A DNA stretch of 64,000 nucleotides from Aplectana chamaeleonis (taxonomy: Eukaryota > Nematoda > Chromadorea > Rhabditida > Cosmocercidae), in assembly GCA_029168955.1 (NCBI GenBank), contig JAPDOI010000377.1:558001-622000 (forward strand). Reading direction: 5' to 3'. Of this stretch, positions 11,173-64,000 are shown in pieces. Below the pieces are notes generated by a model that had not been told where the DNA came from, made no database searches, and saw only the letters and a list, made by a program, of their open reading frames with translations. A program made the translations under genes and the position numbers. Every line of letters starts with the position of its first letter. Position 1 is the first letter of the stretch.

Positions 11173-11994
11173 GACAAGAAACCTAGAAGGACGTTTCAAA
11201 TGACGATCACGACCTGAGCGCTGACCCAGTCGAACAAGAAATCGTAGCGGATAGCCAAGGATACAATCCATAAAGGCAAGCAGAATTGACGCGAATGAAA
11301 ACATGTCACAATTTTTTTCGTGTTACTCTTCCAAATCTTGTGTTTGGGATTTAATGGATTTAATGTATCAGGACGACAACTCGTACTACGACCATTTCGT
11401 AGCTGTTCTCATCTCAGCGACAGAAAAGGACGAATAACAAGGTGGGAAAACGTTCTCGCAGCTAGAGAACGTTGCACACAAGGGAGAATGGGGAATCAGT
11501 TTGAGACGAAATTATAGAAAAATGGATGAGAAATTTGTTTTCAGAATGTGCTTTTCGCTCACTTTAGTGGCATTTCTTTCATATCCAGGTTTATGTGAAT
11601 TTTTGAGAAGAAATGGGTTATGATGCTCCAGCAAGTGTTCATTCGCGTTTCAATGAACATTTCTGAAGCCGTTGTAAAAGTCTTCATAGAAAACGATTCA
11701 ACTTCGGTTTTGTAAAAATAATGAAATCAAAAGTTCAAGAAATCAAAAGAAAAAGTTTACCAACGCGCTTTAACATATAAAAGAGGAAAGGGGTTGTGAT
11801 TGAACCTCACAGTGTGGACGAGAATACCTATGTGGTCATGAAACAACAGAAACCAAACGATGCTCAAAACTATTTTCCTCAGAGTATATTGATCCCAAAT
11901 CAGTCTATATCGTGATAATGAAGCAAAACGCTCACACACTGAATAGTAATGAGCTAAGCCTCTGAATAGGCGACAAAGAAAATTTCAAACGTGG

Positions 11995-12429
11995 ATGCGA
12001 AAATACTCTATTTTTTTCGTTGATGGAATTCTGAGCTCAGGGTCCGATCTGGGCTCACTATTGACAGACGACTGTCATCAGAGTGAAAGCGACGAAATCC
12101 GTGCTCGCTCACAAAAACACCCAAATAACATTCATATTCATAGAGAAAACTCATACGCCAAATTTTGTTCGAAATGTGATTTGGAGAGGGAAGATGTGCG
12201 CAGAAAACGACCAGCGTTTTCATAAGAAATAAAATTTGAAAAAGATATGAATCCGCTGATCCAGCAACGATTCTTTCACGCTAGTGTACCGATGCGAAGA
12301 TGTAGGTTGTGCCAAATATCATACAATACCCGCGCTAAGTTTTGTAAAAACGGGGAGCATTTGGCAAACTTGGCAAAAAAGCATCCGATGCATGTAACTT
12401 TTTTGAATGAAGACTTTTCTGAATTCTGA
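11995..12429 (+). pseudogene. BED-zinc-finger-like transposon remnant
   Basis: A first frame (11995-12225) is acidic then has FCSKCDLE. A second (12247-12429) contains CRLCQISYNTRAKFCKNG followed by EHLANLAKKHP. The C-x2-C...H-x6-H spacing resembles BED fingers, common in hAT transposases. The same C-terminal half is present in inverted orientation at about 13000-13129 with changes (KKRP, LLNEDFFEF). No catalytic domain is present. It is inferred to be a fragment of a mobile-element gene carried on both arms of the inverted repeat. Confidence 0.3.
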
Positions 12430-13124
12430 AAACGCTATCATATTCTTAGAATAAATTTTCACCTAATTACGTCACTTGTGTGCCGAAGTTCCATAAGAGC
12501 GCTTTGTTTCTGAAGGAAATAGTGTTTGCAGTGGTTTTTCAAAAACGTCGCGCGCGGCGAAGTGAGGCGAAGCTTCAAGCAGTACTTGTGCAAGTAATAG
12601 AAGAGCAATCTGTATGCTTTCTTGATAGATTAGGTGCAGGTGGGAGAATCTCAAGGCTTGTTTGGCTTGAATTTTCGAAATCCTCAATTTATGAGTCCGG
12701 GTATTTCGCAACAAATCTCCGACTTTTCAGGTAGTTCTCAAGCGTGTTTAATGAAGGATTTAGATACTTCAACTTGAACAAACCTTGAGATTCTCTCACC
12801 TGCATCTAGCTCTTGAAGGAAATATACCGATTGCTCTTCGATTACTTGTACAAATACTGCTCAAAGTTTCGCCGCATTCGCCGCGCGCGACGTTTTTGAA
12901 AAACGATTGCAAAATCTATTTCCCTAGAAAACAAAGCGATTTTAGGGAACTAAGGCACACATGTCACATAATTAGGTAGCAATTTGATATGTTAATATGA
13001 TAGCATTTTCAGAATTCAAAAAAGTCTTCATTCAACAAAGTTACATGCATGGGACGCTTTTTTGCCAGGTTTGCCAGATGTTTCCCGTTTTTACAAAACT
13101 TAGCGCGGGTATTGTAGCTCTTCC

Positions 13125-13248
13125 GAATGTGCCCTAGATTCCTGCTGGCATAGATATGCCCTCGTCCGGGTAATTGCGGACTTCGCACCTCCAGTTGGAC
13201 GTGTCAGGGCACTACAACCCGATGCCAGGAGGAATCTAGGGCACATTC
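13125..13248. repeat. Small foldback inside the right arm
   Basis: GAATGTGCCCTAGATTCCT at the left is matched by AGGAATCTAGGGCACATTC at the right, with GGCAT and ATGCC continuing inward. The total is about 124 bp. It is absent from the mirrored position in the left arm, so it inserted after the inverted repeat formed. Confidence 0.85.
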
Positions 13249-13468
13249 AGACACTTTGCTGGAGTATCATAACCCATTTCTTTCAAAAATCTACATAAAC
13301 CTGGATATGAAAGAAATGCCACTGAAGTGAGCGTAAAGCACTTTCTGGAGACAAATTTCTCACCCATTTTTCCATAATTTTGTCTCAAACTAATTTATAA
13401 TTCAGTAATATGTGCTCTTATTAGAACGCAGAGTTATCATCGCTGCACTGCACAATGGAGATTTTTAA

Positions 13469-13953
13469 AGGCACTGTTCGCGATAGAAATCGCTTTTCTG
13501 TTCTTTTGCCTATCTTGAAACCGGTCCCATTCTGATTCCTATGATGCTTCTGGAATCGTACAAGACCTTCTGGGAATGGAGTTATGGTCCCTCAAAAATT
13601 GAGCTAGGGAAAATGGTGGACGAGTTGTCCAAGGCTTGTAACTTCCGTTTTTTGCAGCGAATGTGTGTGAAATGACCTGCGTAAAGAGAGAAGTTGAGAA
13701 TGAAGGGAAGAACGGGGCTTTTGATAGAGAAACATCGCTCAACTCACGATTTCGAGTGTTCCTTTGTTCACGTCGAGGGGCGGGAAGATGCGGCACTTGC
13801 CCACAATGGCGGGGTTTGCCCACTTTTCTGAGCCGTTTTGCGGCTCCTGGGTAGCTTTTCGTCCCGTTTTTTCCACGCTGTTCTGCTTCTGAGAGCCACG
13901 AGAAGCGTTTGTCATGGAAAATTCAAGGATGAAGTTTATCGCGAACAGTGCCT
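13469..13953. mobile_element. TTAA-family MITE, copy A3
   Basis: A perfect TTAA target duplication (13465-13468 and 13954-13957) flanks ends AGGCACTGTTCGCGATA and TATCGCGAACAGTGCCT. The length is 485 bp. The interior carries GGACGAGTTGTC and TTGTAACTTCCGT, shared with copies A5, A6 and A7. It has no coding capacity. Confidence 0.9.
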
Positions 13954-13957
13954 TTAA

Positions 13958-14688
13958 TGAATGCTGAACCGCAACAGAAAAAAGTACGAAAAAGGCAAAA
14001 TTCCAGAAAAAATTACAAATTCTTGTTTTCTTGTTTCCAATATTCCGCTATATTCAACTGATGCCCACATGAACCTCTTCATAGCTAACAGTTTCGGAAA
14101 ATCTTTTTCATAGCAGCGATACATTCGAGGACCTCAAAAAAACTGGTCACGTCTCGCGGAACAATGTTGAGTAAATGATAATTGTGAAATCAGATAGCAA
14201 AAATGACCAGGTAACTCACTGGTGGTGCCACATGCCTGGATCTAAAGAGATTAACAATTAAATAAAGAAGTAAAATTGTTAGGGTCCTTATATAGACATT
14301 AAAGTTACGAAAAAAACACTAGTTTTTGGAATTTTTTCAAAAATGCTCCTTCAACCAGATTTTTTTGGGTGTATTCGTGGTTGTGCATATAAAAAATTTG
14401 AATCATCATTATAACATTTCAGCCAGCTTAGGCCTGTCTGAGACGAAAATTGACTTCAATCGGGATCTGCAGCGCTGTTTTGTAATTTTCATCCTTAGTA
14501 TTTTCATTTTCAGCTAGCAGTCTCCTGACACAATGTTTTACACGCGGTATACTGCATGTTTTCTATCACTTACAATTTTCTTAGAGATAAGCCGTTGTTT
14601 TGAAAATATTTATGAGTTTCTGAAGACTCCTCACCCTTTCAGTTAAATTTCTCGAAAAAATTTCAAACTTATTGAAATTTCTTCAAAC
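13958..14688. other. Spacer between the small gene and the lipase 3' end
   Basis: AT-rich. Plus-strand acceptor-like sites exist (AACATTTCAG ending 14421 and CATTTTCAG ending near 14515), and short frames follow them, but no exon chain keeps phase. A 22-nt minus-strand micro-exon candidate at 14241-14220 reads IQACGTT after the lipase exon at 15.1 kb; I consider the exon at 14853-14689 more likely. Confidence 0.35.
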
Positions 14689-57440
<42,752 letters not shown>

Positions 57441-58781
57441 CTGAACATCTACTCATTTGTTTGGTTACAGGACTGTTAGGAGAGGAATTTCTTTGTCCCT
57501 AAACAGGGGCAGGTATAGTGAACTCTCAATACAGATAAACTTGGCAGGAAAAAGTTACTTCAAGATCAAAGTAATTCAGCAGTGAGCCAGAGTGAGGCCA
57601 GATAGGAAGTACATGAGCTCGACCACTCACTTGAAACTTTCAGCAGTAGCACCTCATCAGTTATGGCCACTACCAAATCCACAATATGCATTCCATCCGA
57701 AAATTCTCGGATAAAAAAAATCTAAATCCCATTTGTCCCCACTTATCTGACTTATTTGGATACAAGAAGCACATTTTCTAATGCATCAGAAATGGAATAT
57801 CAGCGGATCTCTTATCCCAATTTAAATAAAAGTTCTGTCGCAAAATAAATTGCAGCGCGAATTTCAATTTTGGATAGTATGACCGGATAGTTTCAGAAAA
57901 GTTAAAAATTTCGAGCACTGAACAGTAATTTAGGCCGCAAAATTCATATCATGCGAATGGTACAATGACTCGAATGAAAAAGGTTCTCTTGTTGGGGAAT
58001 GAAACAGAAATTGAAGAGAGGAAGTTCTTGTTTTTATCCGAAAATGATTGGATGGAATGTATAGTCCACAAGGTCATCAAGCTGTTCTCACTACTGACGA
58101 GCCTATTAAATAAAATAGCCCGCGTAGACGTACTGCAACTAAAGTCTATCCGAATGAGACTGTTCGGTCGGGGGAGCGTGTTGATCTGCTGTGGCGAAGG
58201 AATTTTTTAGACCTCTAAATCAATGAACAGGATTGAATAGTGAATAATAGCCCAGTCAGCTGTACCCGAGTATTGGAAAGACTCGTCCGAAAAATGCCTA
58301 TTTGACGACCGCTGGTCACACACGTCGACCGCGTGGGCGGACAGTCCTATTCGAACAAACCAAGAAAGCATTCACCTGCAATGTTCTCGGAATCCAAGGA
58401 CATGAGTGTAGGACTGGGCACACGTCTGGCATGTCTTCGCTTCACGACAAAAGTTTATTGGTTCTAACGTAGTTAGATGAAATAGCGATATAAGCAATAC
58501 TGGCACTAACATCGAATCTGAACACAACCCATATAAGGGTGCGCTTTAAATATGGTGGCAAGGTTCCAAATCTCATCACGTCGGCTGTTCGACTTTTGTG
58601 GTCTGTTCCTTTCTATGAAGCATTTCTCTTAAAACGTGCAGAGTCTCGTAGCATGAAATCGTTTCTGTAATCAATTATGGGAAAACGCCTGAGGGGTCAA
58701 TTTGTTAGAGATGAATCGACACGCAGCCATCTTCGATGATCTTACCTACTTCCCGTATGCGGGCCTAAACAACTGCTCTAT
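57441..58781. other. Upstream of lipase exon 1, no exon found
   Basis: A signal-peptide exon is expected on the minus strand but none is convincing. An 81-codon plus-strand frame at 57965-58210 (MTRMKKVLLLGNETEIEE) has no motif or splice support. GTCGACCGCGTGGGCGG near 58327 is a fragment of the 46.4-kb foldback. Confidence 0.4.
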
Positions 58782-59157
58782 GGGGGTCATTCTAAAGCAG
58801 AAGGTGTCTGCTTAAAAACTTCTTATCGCTTGAGGCTTGTAACCCTCTACCAAAAGAACGTGAGAGCTGCATTCCATACGTACGCTCTTTCAATTTTAGC
58901 GCACCCACATTTTCGTTATTTTTTACATTCCCTAAAGCCATACAGACAGCTTACGGACTAGTGCAGAATTTTTTATTCATCGAACTTTTTACTCCTCATT
59001 AATTTTCAAGAAAATCGATAGTCGATCGACTTTATCGAGTGACCTAGCCAAAAACGGATCTCGGCGATTGGTCCTCGCTTTCTTTCAATAGAGGGTCCTA
59101 GGATTTGAGCTAAGACATGGTTTCAGGCAGACACCCTCTGCTTCGAAATGACCCCTT
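58782..59157. repeat. Foldback element
   Basis: GGGGGTCATTCTAAAGCAGA / TCTGCTTCGAAATGACCCC and GGTGTCTGC / GCAGACACC form imperfect terminal arms of about 35 bp. The centre is about 300 bp and has no coding motif. Confidence 0.65.
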
Positions 59158-59372
59158 TGGAGCAGTCTTCACGATCACATGTGGGAACGAGCAGCAGTTA
59201 TCGAAACCGGCTCAATGACGAGTTCTACTGAAAAAAAATCAGGGACCTTTCAGGCTTTCTCTCACCCTTTGTTTCAAAAAGCATGTTGCGCTCCGAAGCT
59301 TCGTGCAGTTGGAGAGAGAGGTCAGGTGCAAAGAAAAGACTACGCAGGGTGATTAGCGACGCACATACTGGC

Positions 59373-60046
59373 GTTCTCTGTTCCGAATTCCGGTCAGCAT
59401 TTGGAGACTACGGCTATTGCATCTTGCGACACGTCTTAAAGGCAGTGTCTACGATAAAAACCATGTCTGATTTTTTTGGTGGAGACTGGCAGATGCGAGG
59501 CCTAACGCAACCTTAACATTAAAAAAACTAAGAAAAATGAGCTCGGAACGGTCCCCTATGGCCCCAAAGTTGGACACCCGTCAGCTCGTCACACCCAGAT
59601 GCGCTTTCCACGCCCAACGACGTGAACAAATGAATGCTCAAGATTGTGAGATGAGCGATGGTTTCCTATCAGTAGCCCCGTTCTTCCCTTCATTCTCAAC
59701 TCCTCTCTTTACTCAGGTCAGCTGGCATACATCGGCTGCAAAAAACGGAAGTTACAAGCCTCGGACAATTCGTCCACCATGTTTCCTTAGCTCAATCTTT
59801 GAGGGACCATGACTCCGTTCCCAGAAGGTCTTGTACGATTCAAAAATACATAATTGGAATCAGCATGGGATCGTCTTCAAGGTAGGCGGAAAAGCAGAAA
59901 AACGATTCTCTTCGTGAGCACTGCTTTTACTCGTGCTAGGACCATTCGGTCCCGGCACGATACATCTTTTCCCAGCACGATTATCACGTGTCCCATGATG
60001 CAACAGACGTCCACGATTGCGGACCGGAATTTGGTTCGCTCAGAAA
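59373..60046. repeat. Foldback family F copy, split by MITE A7
   Basis: The left arm (TCCGAATTCCGGTCAGCATT ... TTGCGACACGTC) and right arm (CAGCACGATTATCACGTG ... GACCGGAATTTGG) match the 15.4-kb foldback. The MITE entered the left arm at a TTAA. Confidence 0.8.
59440..59925. mobile_element. TTAA-family MITE, copy A7
   Basis: TTAA (59436-59439) and TTTA (59926-59929) flank AGGCAGTGTCTACGATAA and a decayed right end GTGAGCACTGCT. Inside it matches A5 in opposite orientation (GGAAGTTACAAGCCTCGGAC, GTCCACCATGTTTCC). Confidence 0.85.
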
Positions 60047-60052
60047 ACCGCC

Positions 60053-60586
60053 GCATTCAATGCGTGTCGAATATGCATTCAACTCGAGTGACCACACCCA
60101 TCGAAAAGCCCTATCCTAAGGGCACGTGCTCCAAACAGCAGCACGTGCTGCAAAATTTCATAGCAGGAGCATGTGCCGTAAAGTTCAGTCGCAGGAATAC
60201 GTGCTGCAAGGTAGTCCAGCGTTATCGTAGTAGCACACACCAGCGTGCGACGCGGCCAGCTCGCCGAGCACCATCTGAGGCTGTCAGCGGTTGGACGAGG
60301 CCTCCAGCAGTCGGGCGGGTGAAGTACCGCAAACTTGAGTAATTAAACCGGCGAAGCTGCCGACCTCGTGGCTCCGAGTGCATCGTATACTTTCCTTTTC
60401 TGGATAATCGTTTAGTCATCGAGTTGAATGTGTATCATGCGCGCATTGGACGGCTTATTTGTTGGGGCACGTGCTGTAATTTGAAACACAATAAGAGCAC
60501 GTGCTTCCCTAGCAGCACGTTTCCTGACTGTGCTCGAAACCACCTTGTATTCGAGTTGAATGCATATTCGACACGCATTGAATGCG
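60053..60586. mobile_element. E-box-bearing MITE, copy 2
   Basis: Inverted ends GCATTCAATGCGTGTCGAAT and complement are better preserved than in copy 1, about 33 bp. It has four CACGTG sites plus near-matches (GCATGTGC, TACGTGC). ACGCGGCCAGCTCGCCGAGC is shared with copy 1. It lies directly beside foldback F. Confidence 0.8.
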
Positions 60587-61207
60587 GCGATCGTCTGAGC
60601 GGATAACGATAGTATGTAGGCGTGGCAATGACTGAAAGTTCTGTCACCATGTTTAAAGCGCACCCTGCATACATTAGCGAAAGTCTTCGAATGAAATGGC
60701 TTTTCAAACGGAACCACGATCGTAAGATTGTTGGAAATTGAGGATTACTTTGGAGATACATAGGATGCAGTAGGATGAGAGATGGCGATGGAGCTCCGAG
60801 AGTAGGCAGGACGTCGTGGAAGTAAGCATGACGAAAGAAAGTGCAGGGACAACCTCGTGAAATCCTCTTTTCTCTCGGAGTGGTTTTTGAAGTAAGTTAT
60901 AAGAAAAAAACGAAAAAGCCGCAGAAACCCGACCTCGCGCGCATTCTGACCAAATCCTACGAGCGGTATTGTAATAGGACTACACAAGCGGTGTGCGGCA
61001 TACCCCGAAGAAGGTATGCGGGATTTGAATGGGGTTGTACAGGACGCTGTGACAAAGGGCAGGGATTGAGAGAAATGTTCAGAACATAAATTAAAGTTTC
61101 AGTGTTCCAGAGGGGGTGCCCAGGAGGTTTTACATAACCTGGGCGGACCGCTCACAAAAACTCATCTAGAACTGCTGCCAAGGTTGCACATCTATATCAC
61201 ATATTAA
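60587..61207. other. No gene recognised
   Basis: Frames of 80-108 codons on both strands lack motifs. A loose relation to 27.1-27.3 kb (CGCGCATTCTGACCA / TGCGCGCCTTCTGACCATAAC) suggests an old dispersed repeat. Confidence 0.35.
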
Positions 61208-61692
61208 AGGCAGTGTTCACGATGATTTTCGTTTACGAGTTTTCCACTCAAAACAATGCGTTGGCCACCAAGTGTTACCAAAATTACGAAGAAACGGCGA
61301 GAAACGCTCTAGGTCGTCTTATTTCAGAGACATTATTCTCTGGCCTGGACTAGTTGTCCGATTGGATGAACATGCTCACGGTGGTTGTCACCGGTAAAAA
61401 ATGGGGCTTATCAAAAATGGAAGAATATTTTAGGCAAAACAGTATTAGTTAGGGCCCGAAGGAAAGAAAGGAGCAACACAAAATAGATAAGTGCAAAAGA
61501 CGGGACCAAAAAAAAATTCCATTGTCACAACAAACAGTTCCACTGAGAGTAAAGAAGCGGGGTGAGAGTAAGGGAATTCGTGCCCTTCTGGTGCGGTTTT
61601 TTCGGTTTCTTCGTCATTTCAGTTCTACTCGGGGGCCAAACAATCGATTTAGCTATAAATCTCGAAATCGAAGATTATTGTGAACACTGCTG
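61208..61692. mobile_element. TTAA-family MITE, copy A8
   Basis: TTAA (61204-61207) precedes AGGCAGTGTTCACGATGA. The right end TTGTGAACACTGC is followed by decayed sequence. Its interior (CATGAACATGCTCA-type, TTGTCACAACAAACAG) matches A1 and A2 in opposite orientation. Confidence 0.8.
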
Positions 61693-62600
61693 TCCAAAGG
61701 CTTTTTCGGGTACATTTGCGATAGCGAGTTTTCGAGGGGCGACGCGATCGCACATGCCAGTGCGACGAAAATTGCGTCCTAGAGACATGCGCCTTCTCTA
61801 AGGAGTGAAGGTGTGGACGTTACGCTAGCGCAGGGTGTGGGAATGGGGAGAATTAGGTGCGTACGCAATTCCGGGTAAACAAGCGAGGGGAGCTTTTCAG
61901 TAACACTGACAATAGTTTTTTTTCGTGTGATATAATATTCAAGGGGTTCTGGATATGAGCAGTTTATTCATTTGATTGTTAGATTTGGGTGTGCTATGGA
62001 AAAAATATATTGAAGGAATACCAGCACGAGGTTGCCTTGGGACGACGTCCAAGGCATGGCGTTGCATTGCAAGGTGACACGAGTAACGTCGCACGAATGC
62101 AATTTGCGCGTCATTTCGATTATATCGCGCTTCTTAGGCCTAGTGCATACTTCGTCGCGGGTGCGACAGCGTCGCCGCGACAGAGAGTGCTCAACGACGT
62201 GAGTGGTGATCGGCCGGTCGCCTGCGAATAGAGCTGACGCAATATTGCGTCCACGACCAAATACACACTATTTTCCTGACAGAGTGTTTTTTCATCTGTT
62301 TTCAATAATACGGTCTTATCTTTTATAATCCAATACAGATTCATTTGTAGGTGATTGATACGGAGCTGTAATTCACTTTCGTCCTCTCCCTTTTGAACTG
62401 ATTGTGCTATATGTGAGGTGATTTTGTTCAATTTCAGATTTGGCTGACACTACACCTTCGGATACCTTTAAGGCAGTCATCATTGATAAGACAGTTCCTC
62501 GAAATTCTGAAGTCATGTAAGGTGGCTGAGTGAATAGACCGTAAACCGCAAAGATCGCGATTCATAAAAAATCATAAGCCGATGGTGAATTGCATGGTGA
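61693..62600. other. No firm gene; weak exon signals at 62.1-62.5 kb
   Basis: After a good plus-strand acceptor (TTCAATTTCAG, ending 62434) a frame of about 27 codons runs to TAA (LADTTPSDTFKAVIIDKTVP). On the minus strand a frame with QLRINHLQMNLYWIIKDKTV is open next to it. Neither has a partner exon. TTAAGGCAGTCATCATTGA at 62468 resembles a lone MITE end. Confidence 0.25.
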
Positions 62601-62604
62601 TCAG

Positions 62605-62860
62605 TATACATTGGATCCGACTCACTCATTTTCGGATATCCATCCGAATGAACCGAAATTTTCATGATTCAAAATCCGATTCACCGAAAAAACGCAAAAA
62701 TCCGAATGATCCAAAATCCGATTCACCGGAAAAACGCCAAAATCCGTTTTATCCGAAATCTGAATCACCATGAGTTGGATAATGATTCGGATACCGAGTA
62801 CCCGAAAAAATTCATCATTCGGATCGGGTAACGAGTCGGATATGGGTAGATTCGGCATGT
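62605..62860. repeat. Degenerate AATCCGATTCACC minisatellite
   Basis: Units of about 46 bp with CCGATTCACCG(A/G)AAAAACGC and AAAATCCGAATGATCC repeat about three times, then merge into GATTCGGATACC phrases as at 41.6 kb. Confidence 0.6.
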
Positions 62861-63679
62861 CCTGTTACTCAAACAAGCGTATCTGATGTCACGACTCGAC
62901 ATTCCATTACAGTAGCCATACAGGTGCGTAGTTACACTGCAGACACCCAATTGGAGCGCATCGTGAAATTTACGCCGCTTTTGTTGCGCATCATCAGCGC
63001 AGAATTTGCGCATAATGGGCATTGAACCTCTTCGTTTGGGTTGTCTGTGCGAGTATAGGCCTTCTAGAGTGGCGTCACTGCAAAAATCTCGGCATCGCTC
63101 TCCAGAGCGAGAGAAATTGGGCGTGACCACAACTTGTTGCCGAATCATATTTCTTTCTCTGCGTCTCTTACCTCTTCGCCGCCGTTTGTTCGATTGAGAA
63201 AACAGTGAAGTAGGGGAAATAAATATCTTATAGAGAGGTAGATATCAAATAGAAACTACGGCGGGACGGCAGCGACAGTGACAAAAATGGTCGAAATCAT
63301 TTTCATCGTGCGACGTTGTTGCCGTCGCTGCTAGCTCGCGCACTCTGAAAGCGCGGCGGTCGCCCCCGTTTCACGGCGCAGTTTGCGCTGCGTAGCACCC
63401 CCTCACTCACCCCGTCTTTGCGACAGCGAGTCTTGCTGCGACGCCACTCTGGAAGGCTCTAAGGGGTATGGCATACTTTGCCGCTGTCATGACCGACAAG
63501 CATGCAATCTAGTGCAAATCGCTGCGGGGCCTGCATCGTAACAACGGCATCGGTCGTCGTAGGCACAGTTATCGCGTCTGTCACAGCGACGCGACGCGGA
63601 GGGCTGACATACTTCGAATGGGCCGAAGCCTGTCGCTGTCGCGGGCCGAAGCTTGCAGCACACTGCGACAGCGACAGGT
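62861..63679. other. GC-rich filler, no gene recognised
   Basis: Several GCGACAGCGACAG phrases at 63240-63670 form weak inverted pairs (CTGTCGCTGTCGCGGGCC near 63631 and GCGACAGCGACAGG near 63665). No coding motif. Confidence 0.35.
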
Positions 63680-63808
63680 TTAGGGCCTAGTGCATACTTT
63701 CCGCGACGTGCGACCGCGACAGTGCAAATTAACAATATGATTTTCAGTCAATTTAGATGACAAGCATTATGTCGCGTCGCTCGTCACGGGGAGTATGCAC
63801 TAGGCCTG
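63680..63808. mobile_element. Short TIR element (GGCCTAGTGCATACT ends)
   Basis: GGCCTAGTGCATACT at the left and AGTATGCACTAGGCC at the right are perfect 15-base inverted repeats about 125 bp apart. A lone similar end lies at 62138. It is probably a small MITE of the GC-rich repeat family that continues to the window edge. Confidence 0.6.
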
Positions 63809-64000
63809 AAGGGGTCTGCAGAAGTGCACCGATCGGCGTCGCTCGCAGCGACGAACAGCACTGGGTGGTGTAATATCGATTACATTCGGCGACGATGGCG
63901 ACCGACGCGGCGTGAAGGGCGATGAGGGGGCACCGCAGAGTGTATTGACGCCGCGACGGCCCTACATAACTGCTTGCGAGCGGCAACCGACGACGCGACG
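63809..64000. repeat. GC-rich dispersed repeat, cut by window edge
   Basis: Partner of 55920-56345. GGGTCTGCAG, GGCGATGAGGGG and TTGACGCCGCGACG align with that copy. It runs off the window. Confidence 0.5.

Larger units (their letters stand above)
11495..13405. repeat. Large imperfect inverted repeat
   Basis: The outer arms (about 11495-11630 and 13258-13405) share GGCATTTCTTTCATATCCAG and its complement. The inner arms (about 12290-12690 and 12775-13125) share TACCCGCGCTAAGTTTTGTA, TTTTTCAAAAACGTCGCGCG and others. The left side has about 620 bp (11640-12255) absent from the right. The right side has a small foldback at 13125-13248 absent from the left. This looks like a long-TIR DNA element or an inverted duplication that later gained insertions. 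Confidence 0.8.

Overview
The window looks like nuclear DNA of a nematode, most likely a repeat-rich clade V species with long introns; the species cannot be fixed from the sequence. Reasons: short introns with TTTCAG-type acceptors, a class 3 (fungal-type) lipase of nematode style, an RTE-like LINE, and many foldback elements and MITEs. There are no operons, bacterial genes, rRNAs or convincing intact tRNAs. Most long open frames are artefacts of tandem repeats. Real coding sequence is a few percent of the window and is split into small exons.

Main gene: reading the minus strand by splice signals and protein motifs gives eight exons of one class 3 lipase-like gene, in order, with matching phases (57.4 kb down to 15.1 kb), plus a probable last exon at 14.85-14.69 kb. 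The gene spans about 43 kb because two introns are huge: intron 3 (11.9 kb) holds two abutting satellite arrays, a (TA)n tract, foldbacks and MITEs; intron 7 (26.7 kb) holds two LINEs and many DNA elements. Three hallmark lipase positions look altered, so it may be a pseudo-enzyme. A second, small gene on the plus strand (10128-11172, three exons, TATA box) encodes a 154-residue protein of unknown family. An orphan exon-like segment lies at 38.6 kb on the minus strand.

Layout: 0-10 kb holds AT-rich filler, foldbacks, an alternating purine/pyrimidine CA/CG block (4-5 kb) and a short 42-bp satellite (5.2 kb). 10-11.2 kb is the small gene. 11.5-13.4 kb is a large inverted repeat with BED-finger-like remnants. 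14.7-57.4 kb is the lipase gene, whose introns contain the LINEs (20.7-25.2 kb), a piggyBac-like element (26.2-27.1 kb), a 9-kb inverted repeat (27.6-37.0 kb), tandem tRNA-derived repeats (30.5-31.1 kb), the 42-bp satellite (48.3-51.0 kb) and the 146-bp satellite (51.0-54.4 kb). 57.4-64 kb is again foldbacks and MITEs.

Mobile DNA: the most frequent element is a ~480-bp non-autonomous family (eight copies) with TTAA target duplications and ends AGGCAGTG...CACTGCCT; the window itself holds an empty-site/occupied-site pair for one copy. One LINE is almost complete but has three in-frame stops.
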